A DNA stretch of 46,512 nt from Cudoniella acicularis (Eukaryota > Ascomycota > Leotiomycetes > Helotiales > Helotiaceae), in assembly GCA_013054445.1 (NCBI GenBank), contig JAAMPI010000267.1, positions 1-46,512 of the forward strand, in the 5' to 3' direction. Below are positions 9,985 through 21,037 of the stretch, piece after piece (positions within the stretch are counted from its first letter, which is position 1; each line of letters opens with the position of its first letter). The position numbers and the translations under genes are program-made. The notes beneath the pieces are model-generated. The model did no database searches. It was not told the DNA's origin and was given only the letters and a program-made list of their open reading frames with translations.

Positions 9985-12900
9985 TCAATGTCTAATTCTT
10001 CGCCTGCCACAACAGAAGAGATGTTCTAGAATGCCATGCTTCGGGTGGGATATTCCAACCACATAACCGGCGACCATATCTGACTGGCTAGCTCCCCCAG
10101 GAAAATCCGATTTTGGTATCAATGGCTGTAGCTCTGGGTTTAGTGAAATAATTTTCGAGTCTCCAGAAAGCATATCCGGGTTAGTTGTAACCGTACCTGC
10201 GGGAGGGTTTGGGCCATCATCATTCACACTGCTAATTGTTAACTTTATATGGTCGTTCGAGCCTTCGCCTGCCGCTTCACTGGTACCTCCCCTATTACCA
10301 AGCCGAGGTCTATCCAAATGTCCGCCGAGCTTTTTATGGCTTCCCGTTGGCTTGGAACGGTGGCCCTGACGCTTTGCATGACGGGTGGGTCGCTTAGTAG
10401 CGTGATGGTTTGATCCCCGAGAAATGAGCATCCGCCTGATATCCGATGCTTGGATTGGAAACTGTCGACTGAAGGCGTGCATTATGATGTTGACCGCTGA
10501 CAGTCTTTGTCGGATTTCCAGGTCATTTTTGAGCCATACAGATACGTTTGGCTCAGCTCCATGCTTGATTAATAGTGCGATAATCTCGACCCAGTCTATC
10601 AGCTTGATAGTGGTCACCGCGGTCTCGTTTTCGGTGTTTTCCTCGGTTTCCATGATTTCTTGCAGGTGCTGCATTGCAAGATGAGATAGGGCGCTCTGCC
10701 AGGGGGTAATATCTTTGAAGACTTCGTTTGGTGATGATCCATAGTCTAAGAGGAGGTTGACTAACTCTGGTCGGTGGGGGATGTTGGAAATAGTTCGGTT
10801 TGGACATACCGCGTAGTGAAGTAGAGGGCGCCCACGTTTTCGGCTAATGACTGTGGGATCTTGGTACACCTTTGACCGTACATAAGAGGATATACCATAC
10901 TCTATGGCAAAGGAAAGGAATGAGCTACAGGATTCGTAATCCACGTTGCTTCCTTGCAGGTTCCTCTCCGTGCTCCAGTGAAAGCCGTATGGGTCATATT
11001 TGTTTTGAAGCTTTGAAGCTGTCGCATCAAGCTCATCCAGGAGCCTCTCAAGCTGATTACCAAGCTGTGCATTTGCCATACGGCCATAGATCATAGCAAG
11101 CTGTATAAGCCGCCAGACTTCTCTCGAGGGCATCGAGCTGCTTCTTTCCAGTTGGATCTTCAGACACATTATAGAGGACTGTAGGAGGCATATAGCAGGG
11201 TGAAATCCAGAGCTGGATGTGTCCCTCAATAATTTTGCCCACATTTCTGGACCTTCTAAGAAGTCCCTGACAGTTCGATGCATGTAAATTACATTTTGAC
11301 GCCAGTATCCCCCAGATGATGTTCCAAGCTCAAGGAGGCCAGCACATCGAGTCTTTAGCCTGTCTTCAGTTCGTCGACACAGTATGAGAATTTCTTCATT
11401 TGTAGGCTCAAAATCTTCGAAGACAGCCACTGAGTGTTTCTCATCGGCTAGAGATAGCGTCAGCAAGTCAAGTATTGCTGCTACGTCGGGTACTTCAATA
11501 GTGGCTTGCTCTTGTGCCTCTCGTTCAGTGCGAACAATCTGGAAAATCATTGAAGCTTCCTCGCGGTAGAATGGGTCTACAGCTCTCAGCATGTGGTCGA
11601 AGAGCGCTTCTAAACCAGGGGGTAACAATCTCAGCCTTCTGGATAGATCTAAGATCTCATCATGATTGCTTAACCCACTCAAGAGGGACCTGACGACAAG
11701 TTTCACCCACAAGAATATCCCATTCGCCATTGTGACCAGTTCATGCTTTAGAGCTTCAGCATTCTTTGTCTCTTTGCATTCAAGTTGAACCCATCTTTCG
11801 TTGTTGTTGAGCCGTTCATCAACATACCGTACAATGTCGGTGTAGGTTAGGTCCTGGAGTCGTAGAGTAGGGAACTGTTTGAAAGCATCTTCAAACACTA
11901 CCCATGACCGGCTAGACACACACACTTTGACTGAAGAAGAACTTGAAATCTCTATAAGAAATCGCGCCATCTCGTCACAATCACCATCATACTCGTCAAG
12001 TCCATCGATAAAAAGGCACATTTTGGAGGAAACCAGCTCATTTGTCAAGCGCATGAACGCTTGTTGTAATTTTGACAGACTCCAAGTGATGTCAAATTCA
12101 GAAAGCGACAAATTAGAAGCCGTGGTGCAGTCGGCGCATTGAGAGAAGAGGTCGTCCCATTGCTCGCGTAGGACCGACTGGATGATTTTCCGTTGTGAAC
12201 TGAGAGCCTGAAATAACAAGGACCGGAGGATTCCAGCGTGAGATCGTTGCTCTGCAGTCCCGCTGCTCCAAAAGAAAAATCCAACAATTTGTAACTCCAG
12301 ACCCTGAGCCCACTCTATCAAGGTTTCTCGCGTTACTGGGTTATCGAAAATGTGTCGCATTAAAGTTGACTTGCCGCTGGCAGCCTTCCCGTTGACCCAA
12401 TACACACCTGAGCCAGAACGTAGCCATTCGGCAAAGTTGGACCAAGGCTTATCGTTTGGCTGACTTCTTCGTAATATCCAGTCAAAGGTCTGGCGATGTG
12501 CCTCAGAGATCTCTTCATGGCGCTCAGTCATCTTCGCAAACTTTAAAGATTGAAGGAGGAGATTTTCGACGTGGTGGCTAATTTCCTTAATAGTACGAAA
12601 ATTTTTCTTCAGCTCGAGCAGAGCTTCAAGAAGAGAAGAATGGGATTGATCTCGTTCCAGGATCTTGTCTCTCGTGTCTTGAATTTCTTTCATCATGACC
12701 GAACGGGTCACCGCATGCTGTGAAGCAGACGACTTCTCGAGGACTTCGGTGCGACGCCTAAGCTCATCCTCAAAACTAGATCGATTCTCGAGGACGAAAG
12801 TGATAATATTTTGCGTACTTGCATGGAGAGCTTGAAATCGTTTATTTTCCACGAAGGAAGCCTTACTTTGTCCTGTTCTTAAAAACAGCTGTCAGCTTAG

Positions 12901-13473
12901 CCCTTCTGCATTATTTCAATCTTACCTCAACGATGCAAGGATATGCAATTCCAGTTGCCCCCTCAACAGTGATAATCTCTTCACAAGATTGTCAATATCT
13001 TCCTTTCTCCATACTGTCTTCAGGGCTTGCCGGAAACTTTTCCATCGACGATACTTTTGTCCTTTAACTTTCAGTTTTTCCAAGTATTCGGACAATTCAT
13101 TCGCAATGTTGACACAACTGTCACAAATGGTGTTGAGGGCCTGTTCATCTTCATTTACACACAATGATTGTTGACCATTCAGAGACAACTTGAGTTCCTT
13201 GGTAAGATGTTCTAGTTCCTGACTTGCGGAGACTACGTCAATATTCTTGTTTACCAAATCCTCAACTATTTCATTCTGGCGAATGTTGAGAGACAGTTTG
13301 ATAGATCGGCTAATGGTCTTGACGTCTTGGCTGACCGCGCCTATTTCGGACTCTTCGGCCAGCAGGCCGCTGGAAGAGCCGCAGATTTCTTGACCCTTAG
13401 ACAATACCTGCAAGCCAAATTGAATGAATTGAATAATGTTGCCTGCTACCGAAAGAGCCGAGAGTGGATCCAT
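9985..13473 (-). CDS. NACHT STAND protein with ankyrin-like C-terminus
   Basis: About 1146 aa in two exons (13473-12926 and 12877-9985). STAND P-loop NTPases act as fungal NLR-like sensors. Seen: the N-terminus MDPLSALSVAGNIIQFIQF begins an all-helical effector-type domain (residues 1-~190) like those heading many fungal NACHT proteins. The NACHT domain follows, with Walker A GKAASGKST (~346-354), Walker B LFIDGLDE (~471-478), sensor-like VCVSSRSW, and the winged-helix mark YMHRTVRDFL. The C-terminal part holds two degenerate ankyrin-like units (PLLHYAVC...LVNLLLDYGSSPN and EIIALLIKHGAEPN, ~866-980), then a basic tail. I chose the ATG at 13473 because the conserved MDPLSAL starts there. Direct repeats lie on both sides. 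The ligand and effector action are unknown. Confidence 0.88.
12878..12925 (-). other. intron of the NACHT gene
   Basis: GTAAGA donor directly after the codon remnant AG at 12926. A TTTTTAAG acceptor at 12880-12878 restores the frame and gives a 48-nt intron. An AAAG acceptor ~12 nt further also keeps the frame, so the 3' end is uncertain by a few codons. Confidence 0.65.
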
Positions 13474-13895
13474 TGTATGACGATAATGTTGTGATGGTCG
13501 CGGTGTAAAGATTCTTCTGTGTGTTTTATAGAGGAATTCTCGCACCGTAGAAAAGCCACTACAGATCAGCTCATTAACACCAGCGGCCTGGCTTTAAGAG
13601 AAGAGCTCGTTCGCAAGCTAAGTGTTGTAAAATAATCGTAAGTCGAGTTTTGAAATATCGACGACTAGAAAATATTCTAGATGGCTGTAGAGAAGTGAGG
13701 CGAACTAGCGAGGGCTGCGCCTACTAGCAAGCTGCCTCCCGCCCCGCCTGCCGAACGTCACAGGGCATTCTTGGTTCTTTATCGTCTTTGCTGCCCGCAT
13801 ATCCTAGCGTTAGGCATACTCGGAGCAACAGAGACTGGAACACCCCAACCCGTGACTAATGCGGTTCCCCTTCTACTGCGCATTCACTTTTATTT

Positions 13896-14070
13896 CTTTG
13901 CCTCGAGGAAATGGAGATAAATAGAGACTAGAGGAAAATTCAAATCGGGAGCAGAAGAGGCTTCATGTTAGGCAGCAGAATTACCCCTGGAACTCAGGGG
14001 TACGTACCCGAAGATCTACCCCGCCCCCTTTTCCGAGATAACCGAGTTTTGAACCCCTTCTCAAATTACC
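13896..14070 (+). repeat. direct repeat copy B, flanking the NACHT gene
   Basis: Second copy of the repeat at 9570-9720, same orientation, about 80% similar in the core (13962-14068) by eye. It carries a ~20-nt extra segment near 13930-13960. The two copies bracket exactly one gene, the NACHT STAND gene. Confidence 0.75.
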
Positions 14071-14430
14071 CCCTTTGGAAATCTATACTGTGAAAACAAG
14101 AAGTAAAGATAGGCTGCCGCCTTTTAAATCTATAAAGTACTACTAATCAGATGTAATGAAGCTTTATTATTATGAGTGCGTATTTTTATCTTCGAAAAAC
14201 TTTCCAGGTGTAAAATCGGTGTCAAGGCAGGTACCATTTACTTGTTTTCACGCATCTGTCCATTTGCCTTTTCTCCGGCAAACGATCTAATTAAAGGATT
14301 AAAGAAAATAAAATTTATTTCACTCATAGCTGGGAATTCAAACCAATATCAATAATTTAAAAAATTTGCTGTACATCATCCCAGAAGGCGCGGTCGTCCC
14401 CCTCCCTTGCAAGAAGAGGGGGAAAAAAGG

Positions 14431-14437
14431 CAAAAAA
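14431..14437 (-). terminator. Pol III terminator of 5S rRNA
   Basis: A run of seven A on the plus strand, from about 14432 and overlapping the RNA 3' end at 14438, is a T-run on the transcribed minus strand immediately after the mature 5S end. Confidence 0.7.
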
Positions 14438-14557
14438 ACATAACAACAGCAGGTATTCGCTGGTGGTCACCCACCCAACTACTAATCTGCCGATCTGAGG
14501 CTTGTGTATGGCAGAGCGGACGGGATGCCCAATTCTCCTCAGTCTATGGTCATATGT
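14438..14557 (-). rRNA. 5S ribosomal RNA
   Basis: Reading the minus strand, the segment begins ACATATGACCATAG and contains GGGCATCCCGTCCGCTCTG and TTAGTAGTTGGGTGGGTGAC, then CCACCAGCGAATACCTGC. These are the conserved loop A, helix and internal-promoter regions of fungal 5S rRNA. It ends in ...TTATGT followed by a T-run on the minus strand, the RNA polymerase III terminator. Length is 120 nt. The 3' stem has TTATGT where TATGT would pair with the 5' ACATA, so there is one extra base. Single dispersed 5S genes are normal in filamentous ascomycetes. Confidence 0.93.
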
Positions 14558-14960
14558 GAAAGGAAATGGCTTATTTTAACCCATATCCTTGTACAAAACT
14601 TGTGGATTTGACATTTGTGAAGACGGAAACGGGAAAGCTTTTCTTCCCCCTAGGATCCACATAATTTATCTTTTTTTAGACTGCATGAATTAAAATAATT
14701 TCTGTTACTCCACTGATACACTGATAACCAGGTTTCTATTAGTTGATTCACGTCTGAGTTTTAGAAGTCCTCACTGCGAGATCTTTCAAAAGAGAATGAT
14801 ACTACGAGTATTCATACAAGTTAAAAACAATCTATTTAATTCTGCTAAGTTCGATTTGCGCTCAATCCCTCGTTAGGGACAGCAGAGCAGGATATCCTGA
14901 TTCAAAACCAAAGGCATCGCATCAAACGCAACGCAGACCAACACAAAGTACCGCCGCCGT

Positions 14961-17900
14961 CTACTCCTCCACCTTCCTAACCTTAAACCCCAACCCAGGA
15001 ACCCCACTCCTCAGCGCAAGACTGCTGCAAACCACACTAATACTACTCGCTGCCATCGCCAAACTCGCCCACACGGGATCCAACCTAACATGTTGTCCGC
15101 CACTGACGACCGGATACAAAACCCCTGCCGCAACCGGCAACGCAACCAAGTTGTAAATCAGAGCCCAGCCGAAATTGAATTTGATCCTCCTGAAGACGAC
15201 TCTGCTGAGATCGAGAAGCGTGATTAGTGAATTGAGATTGCTGGATACAAGCACGAATTCGGCGGAGGAAATGGCAATGTCGGAGCCGGATCCGATTGCG
15301 ATACCGACGTCTGCTGTTGTCAGTGCTGGGGAGTCGTTGATGCCGTCGCCGACCATAGCGATGAGGGCGCGCTTTTCGTTGTGTTCTGTGCCGGATGAGG
15401 TACGTGTCTTGAGAGATTTTTGGAGATACTGAATCTTGTCCGCTTTTTGGCTGGGTAAAACACTAGCGATAATGTTTTCGGGTGAAATGCCTACTTGAGC
15501 ACCGATGGCGTTGGCTGTGATTTGGTTGTCACCAGATAGCATCCAGACATCAGTGCCACGCTTTCTCAGGGCTTTGATAATAGCTGGAGCTTCTGGTCTG
15601 ATGGGATCTGAAATTGCAAAGATTGCTGCCAATTGCCATGAGTTTTCGTCCTTCGTGGAAGTGCCCGTGAATTTTGTTGCGGCTAGGGCTACGGATCTGC
15701 CTTGGGATTTCCAATCTTCCAGTACAGCTTGAGTGGCTACAGGAATAGGAACCATATTTTCTGAGATCAAGAGCTCGTTTCCGATAATTACGCTTCCTTT
15801 CCCAACATCGTTTCCAATATAGAATGTTCCCTTCAAGCCTTTACCCGCAATCTCTTCGACTTGGTCCACTTCAACATTCGTAGCATCCATATTTTTGCAA
15901 AACGAGGAAATTGCCTTGGCAACAGTGTGACTGCTGTTTGTTTCAAGTGCTTTGACGATTCCAAGAATAGTTGCTTCGGAAGTTTTCGTATCACTACCGA
16001 ATCCAGTATCGACTGGAAGAACCAGATGATCAGTAACAACCGGCTCGCCACCAATTGTCAAAGTCCCTGTTTTGTCAAAGACGATACAATCAAGTCTGCT
16101 CGCCTTTTCGAACGCTTCACCACCACCCTTGACCAAAATTCCATGCTGGGCTGCCAAACCACCACCAACGAAGAGAGCAGTTGGTGCCGCAAGAGCCAAC
16201 CCACACGGACATGCAACGACGAAGACCGCAATTGCAAACTGCAAAGACCACGAAACCCAGCTTCCAGAACTAGCTCCAAGGTAGTGTTGAGGTAATGTAC
16301 CCGAAACACCAAGAGAAAGCCAGGTGATCCATGTGCAAATAGCGATCAGTGTTACCACTGGAACAAAGTATCCGGTCAACGTGTCTGCGATTCGTTCCAT
16401 GGGGGCCCTGCGAGTCTGGCCTTCGCGAACAGCTTTCACAATCTGATCTAGCATTGAGAACCCAGCGATGCCAGTAATTTTGATCGCAACTGGTGATCCT
16501 TTATTAACAGTGCCGGAGAAGACCTGGTCGCCCACAATTTTCTTAATGAGTTTCGACTCTCCTGTAAGGCTCGACTCGTCAAATTTGGTTTCGCCTTGCA
16601 CGACTGTTCCGTCGCAAGGCGGGGATGCACCATGAAGAGTTTTGACTATATCTCCGAACTCCAGAAGATCGACGTTGACTTGTCTCACAGTCTCTGGTTT
16701 GGGACCGGCAACGAGATTCTCGCCGCTGATTGTTCCATCGGTCGAGTCTGCATCCGATGTGCTTGCTACTACTAGAAGTGCTTCGGTAGGTCGTAATTTA
16801 CCAAGCATAGTAACAGCATCCCCCGTTTTTGACTTGCTGTATGATTCGATCAGCCGACCAATTAGGAGGAACAGTGTCAAGAACACAACGGAATCGAAAT
16901 AAAAAGTGTTATTGTCAGGCACAAGAGGAGGATGAACGCCAGCAGCGATGAGTTGCGCGACTGAGGAAATATAGGCGATTGAGGTTCCAAGGGACATTAA
17001 CATGTTCATGCTCCCGAAACGATAAAAACGTTGAAGAATCGGAGTAGTGCTATCGCGCCTCCACATCGATCGAACCTCTTTCAATGCTCGAACATGAAAA
17101 ACGTCTGCGCAAAGGAAATAAACAGGTGTTGCCATAATAAAAAGTGCCCATTGCGCACGACTGATTCCAGCCCTTAATGCGTGCATGAGAAACATTCGAC
17201 CAGGATTATCTGCCGGCACAAGACTCATGTAGATGATGCCAATAATGAGAGTTGGGATTGCGATGATGAGTGTAAGAAGGACCCGAACGAGGATTCGAAG
17301 TTGCTCCCGATGATGAATTTGTCGCGATCGCTCTTCGAGGGTTGGTGGGTGATAAATTGAGGGATAGATTGCGTAGTCGGCATCTGATATTGCCTCAAGA
17401 ATATTTCTGATGGTAAATGCAGGAACTTGAGGTGTATAGGTGATTTTAAGAATGGGGGTTTGGAGGTCGGGACTCTTTTCAACGATGATCCGATCTCCAA
17501 ATCGGTGGAGAGCGCTCATGACCCTCTCAGGACAGTGTTCGCAAAACATTCCCTCTACCAAGACCTCCACTGTTCGAGTGGTCCCCAGTGAATTTTTCTG
17601 TACATCGTGGATTTTAACGACAGTATCGATTGTAGCATCATATCCAATGTCCTCAATATTCTCAACAATCTCGTCCTTGTGTTCTTGCCCCACGAAATCG
17701 ACCGTGGCGCTGTTCGAGATGAGATTCACGACCACCTTATCAATCCATTCTTTCTTTTCGAGTTCCTTGGTTATGGCACCGACACAAGCAGCGCATGTCA
17801 TGCCACCGATTGCTAACGAAGCACGGAATATTTCTTGCGGCGGCGAGTCAACAACGACTGTGGCGAGCGTTTTCTTCTCCATATTTTTCGTGTTTCCGTT

Positions 17901-18449
17901 CTCGGAAGCCTGGTCTGACGATTGTGCGCCATGCTGTCCCTTATCTCCTAGCCGGCAGGCTTCACAATTCTGGAGGTGTCGAGCTGGATATTTTGATTTT
18001 GCCGAGGGCTCGTCGTCGGACCGTAATTTGTATATGAACCGGTCAAGGTAACCAACGTCATTGTTGACGGCCACGTGAGGCTTTGTTCCTGAACGTATCG
18101 AATCGGTTGAAACATCAGACACATTGAACCCCGCCCATTCGAGAGCTTGTTGAAGATCCACCACGGAAAGGAACTCCGTATGTTCGACGGTGACCCAAGA
18201 TGATACCAGGGATGGCGAGACGGAGATTGGGCGCGGATCAAGGCTGAAGAGAGTATCCTTGATATGGGAGACACATGATGGACAATGCAGATTAGACAGT
18301 AGAAATGAAGTCGTGGCGGTCAGATTTTGCGACATGATTCCGGTTGTTTTCCCAAAGCTCGCAACTTGCGAGGGATTGGTTTTTTGAAGGGTAAGTGGGA
18401 GGCGCGAAGACGAGGAAGGAGAGTTCGAGAACCTACTGTTCACAGTCAT
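14961..18449 (-). CDS. copper-transporting P1B-type ATPase
   Basis: P1B ATPase pumping Cu(I) across a membrane, either into the secretory pathway (CCC2-like) or out of the cell (CrpA-like). About 1162 aa from ATG 18449, with no intron needed. Seen: three N-terminal metal sites, CPSC (~56-59), CAAC (~219-222) and CEHC (~303-306); an extra His/Cys patch RHLQNCEACR (~157-166); TGES (~630); the ion-path CPC (~747-749) inside VVACPCGLALAAP; phosphorylation motif DKTGT (~792); and GDGINDSPA (~1034). The P1B-characteristic HP dipeptide reads HT (SSHTVAKAI, ~841). The conserved-looking sequence begins at a second ATG (18335, MSQNLTATTSFL), which may be the true start. An open frame also continues upstream of 18449 without an ATG. 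Confidence 0.93.
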   Translation of the reverse strand: MTVNSRFSNSPSSSSRLPLTLQKTNPSQVASFGKTTGIMSQNLTATTSFLLSNLHCPSCVSHIKDTLFSLDPRPISVSPSLVSSWVTVEHTEFLSVVDLQQALEWAGFNVSDVSTDSIRSGTKPHVAVNNDVGYLDRFIYKLRSDDEPSAKSKYPARHLQNCEACRLGDKGQHGAQSSDQASENGNTKNMEKKTLATVVVDSPPQEIFRASLAIGGMTCAACVGAITKELEKKEWIDKVVVNLISNSATVDFVGQEHKDEIVENIEDIGYDATIDTVVKIHDVQKNSLGTTRTVEVLVEGMFCEHCPERVMSALHRFGDRIIVEKSPDLQTPILKITYTPQVPAFTIRNILEAISDADYAIYPSIYHPPTLEERSRQIHHREQLRILVRVLLTLIIAIPTLIIGIIYMSLVPADNPGRMFLMHALRAGISRAQWALFIMATPVYFLCADVFHVRALKEVRSMWRRDSTTPILQRFYRFGSMNMLMSLGTSIAYISSVAQLIAAGVHPPLVPDNNTFYFDSVVFLTLFLLIGRLIESYSKSKTGDAVTMLGKLRPTEALLVVASTSDADSTDGTISGENLVAGPKPETVRQVNVDLLEFGDIVKTLHGASPPCDGTVVQGETKFDESSLTGESKLIKKIVGDQVFSGTVNKGSPVAIKITGIAGFSMLDQIVKAVREGQTRRAPMERIADTLTGYFVPVVTLIAICTWITWLSLGVSGTLPQHYLGASSGSWVSWSLQFAIAVFVVACPCGLALAAPTALFVGGGLAAQHGILVKGGGEAFEKASRLDCIVFDKTGTLTIGGEPVVTDHLVLPVDTGFGSDTKTSEATILGIVKALETNSSHTVAKAISSFCKNMDATNVEVDQVEEIAGKGLKGTFYIGNDVGKGSVIIGNELLISENMVPIPVATQAVLEDWKSQGRSVALAATKFTGTSTKDENSWQLAAIFAISDPIRPEAPAIIKALRKRGTDVWMLSGDNQITANAIGAQVGISPENIIASVLPSQKADKIQYLQKSLKTRTSSGTEHNEKRALIAMVGDGINDSPALTTADVGIAIGSGSDIAISSAEFVLVSSNLNSLITLLDLSRVVFRRIKFNFGWALIYNLVALPVAAGVLYPVVSGGQHVRLDPVWASLAMAASSISVVCSSLALRSGVPGLGFKVRKVEE

Positions 18450-19357
18450 ACCTCCTAAGGCTACTGCACCTTGTGCAGCGATGCTGTCATCGAGGAATGA
18501 GAAATCCGCACAAAACGCGCAGCCAAACAAGTTGTGTTGCGATGTGGCAATTCACCGCACAATTGTCGCAGAAAACCGCGAAAACTCCTCATCACTTGAT
18601 TAATAAACATATTTGACCAATGAAATGACTTCCATAATACATCCATGAAAATATCAAATCTTCGTAAATTTTTGCATTTTTGCTAACAAACATGCCACTC
18701 GACATTCTATGAGACGAAGTTGTTGAAGAGTGTGGTGAAATTGATGTTGGACCAGCGAGCATGAAATGGGTACTTCGTTCAGATTTATATAATTTGTCTG
18801 CTCCAACACAACAAAGCTATCGAAGTATTGCTAATGCCCTCATATCTTCTCAAAAACCCTCAACATTCCCGGATAATTGCATGCAGGTACCCACCGGACC
18901 CTTTTCCACGTGATGCAACATCAGTCAATTTGGTGTTCGTAAAGAAGGAGCTTTAAGTACTTAAATAAATAAGTATGTAATCGGAATTCATCTTACTCGA
19001 TTTCACTTTCCTGTTTTTCGTGCAAAAGCGGTCATCTTCTGTCACTGCTGTCACTGCTGTAAGGCACGGACGAACTGAGGTCTGGATGGAACAGGTGTTG
19101 TCACATGTCTCAGCTCCGGGCGATCTGACTGAGTGTTCTTTGTGTCGGGCTATCTTTCTTCCGATTCATTCCTTTCTCACGTGATGATTTGCCTAATTGG
19201 TCGCGGAGGACCTCCTTTTTGCACAAACCAATCTTCCTTTATAGTCAGATCACACGAGTGTGCCTTCGCCTTTGGGGGTAAGCCAGCGGCTGCTAGCGAG
19301 CTTTGTAGAGGGCCACTTGGCTAGAGAGCCTTGATTAGGGACTCGCAGTCGACGATA
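18450..19357. other. upstream region of the copper ATPase
   Basis: No gene seen. There is a CCAAT box near 18610 (GACCAATGAAAT). A short direct repeat (GTCACTGCT twice) lies near 19040-19060. Confidence 0.4.
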
Positions 19358-19775
19358 TACTATCCTCCCCCCGGTTTATTAGCTATTTTGCCACTTTATT
19401 GCCACTGTTGTGATACCGTCCAGCACCCCCACTTCTCTTTCCACCAGGCACCTGATTATTGTCCAAAATCGCCCAGAAAGATAAAACTGACACAATTGAG
19501 GTTATTCCCGCAAATATTTACACAGTGTAAGCGTATACTTTAGATTTTCATAAATCCTTTTCCTTCGACAAGATTACTCAATAGAGGGCCCTCTTCCTTC
19601 CTCCCCAACTTTCGTAGCGTTGCGCGAGCCCTGGAATTAAATAATACATGCTTTCTATAGTGCTGGCTATAGAGGTGAAGAAAGGTATAGTGGAATTATA
19701 AGTGGAGTGCTTAGGCTTGGTGATAAAGTGGCAACAAAGTGGCAAAATAGCTAATGAACCGGGGGGAGGGTAGTA
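19358..19775. mobile_element. 414-bp MITE with ~50-bp inverted repeats and TA duplication
   Basis: The left end CTATCCTCCCCCCGGTTTAT continues through TAGCTATTTTGCCACTTT. It matches the inverted right end (19724-19773) with only a few mismatches over ~50 bp. A TA lies immediately outside each end (19358-19359 and 19774-19775), as expected for Tc1/mariner-type target-site duplication. No transposase is inside. Family assignment beyond 'TA-inserting MITE' is inference. Confidence 0.8.
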
Positions 19776-21037
19776 GGCCACTGCGCGGCCTATATCGTCT
19801 CCTCGCTCGCTAATTACGCATTGCCCTAGAAGCAGAGGCAGTAGCAGAAGCTGAGAGCAATTGGAAGTAGATTCTCGCTAAGAAAATCCCAACACGTGCT
19901 AGCAGGTCACACTTTTCATAATCAGGTGACAATACCCGCTAGGTAAGGGTAGTTGCTGAGGTCGCAGGACACCTTTTCTCAAACAAGCTTGAGGCGAAGG
20001 CAAGCGAGCTTAACTAACATCCATATACCCTAGCCTCCTCCTCCTTAGATATTTCACACTATCGGTCATTAACTCATAGGATCCTTTTAAACTTTAATAA
20101 TTAATTTAGATCCTTTTTAAAGAACTGTCTAGAATAGGACAATTCTTTATTCCTTATGACATGAGCCTTTTGATTTATTACTACTGATAAATATTGGTTA
20201 TATCAACTTATATGTATATCTAGTAATTGCTTTTCTATCTCTAAGTTTATATTATCAAGAGTTAACAATATAAAGTAGGTGGTGGGGATAGTCTTATTTT
20301 CTCTATTTTTCGCACTTACTTTTCACACCTGCTTTTCGCACCCCGATCCTTAGCACTTCTACAACTCTCCTAAAACGAAATTTAATCACGAACATGACCT
20401 CTGAAGAACATCTGTTTAGGTCGCTGAAAACACCTTTGTGTTTAAGCAATTACAACAGGAGGGATTGTCGCTCAGACAATTCAAAGCATTGAGTACAATT
20501 CAGGGGCGTTACCGCACAATCTGCTGCAATGCGAACTCCCCTGCGAAGCAGTGACAAAATTTGAACACAATTCTCTCCTTAAGGAGAGAGAGAACTTATT
20601 GTGGTTGAAAAGTGGTAAGCCAAGAGAAGTCTCGGCTACGGCCAGAAGGGAGGGTAAGTCACGTGTTATCACCACCAAACACATTCTCCTTATAAAGTGG
20701 GTAAAACGCTCCTGGTGCCAATGTTGTCACCAAAATCATGAAAAAATATGAAGATGTACACAAGTGTGATATGTCTGAAATTGACAATATCGGAATTCGA
20801 TACAAGGCTGTCGGTCTCTGAATTTATATTTAGCATCCCCAATCAGCTTCAGCGCATGTTGGATGCACCATGGCCTTGGGCAGAGACTCTGGTCACCATC
20901 GGCAGTTAGCCATACTTTGCGCAACGAACCGACTTTTCTCTGTCCATCTACCCTCCAAGCATGAGCCATTAAGTCAACTCCCATAGAGCTTTCGCACAGT
21001 ATCATGCCCCACGATCTAGGCCTTTCCATTCCCAATT
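19776..21037. other. spacer upstream of the hydrolase-NB-ARC-TPR gene
   Basis: A short frame at ~19820-19880 (IALEAEAVAEAESNWK, then a stop) looks like a scrap of a coiled, Ala/Glu-rich protein tail. It is too short to name. An AT-rich tract follows (20060-20290), then a small perfect hairpin near 20574-20594 (CTCTCCTTAAGGAGAG). No gene is supported. Confidence 0.4.

Larger units (their letters stand above)
13474..14437. other. spacer between NACHT gene and 5S rRNA
   Basis: Presumed NACHT promoter region plus direct repeat copy B (13896-14070). The rest is AT-rich without ORFs of interest. Confidence 0.5.

Noticed and set aside
10424..10684. Plus-strand ORFs opposite the NACHT gene (also 11384-12142)
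   Set aside because: Shadows of a long conserved minus-strand coding region.
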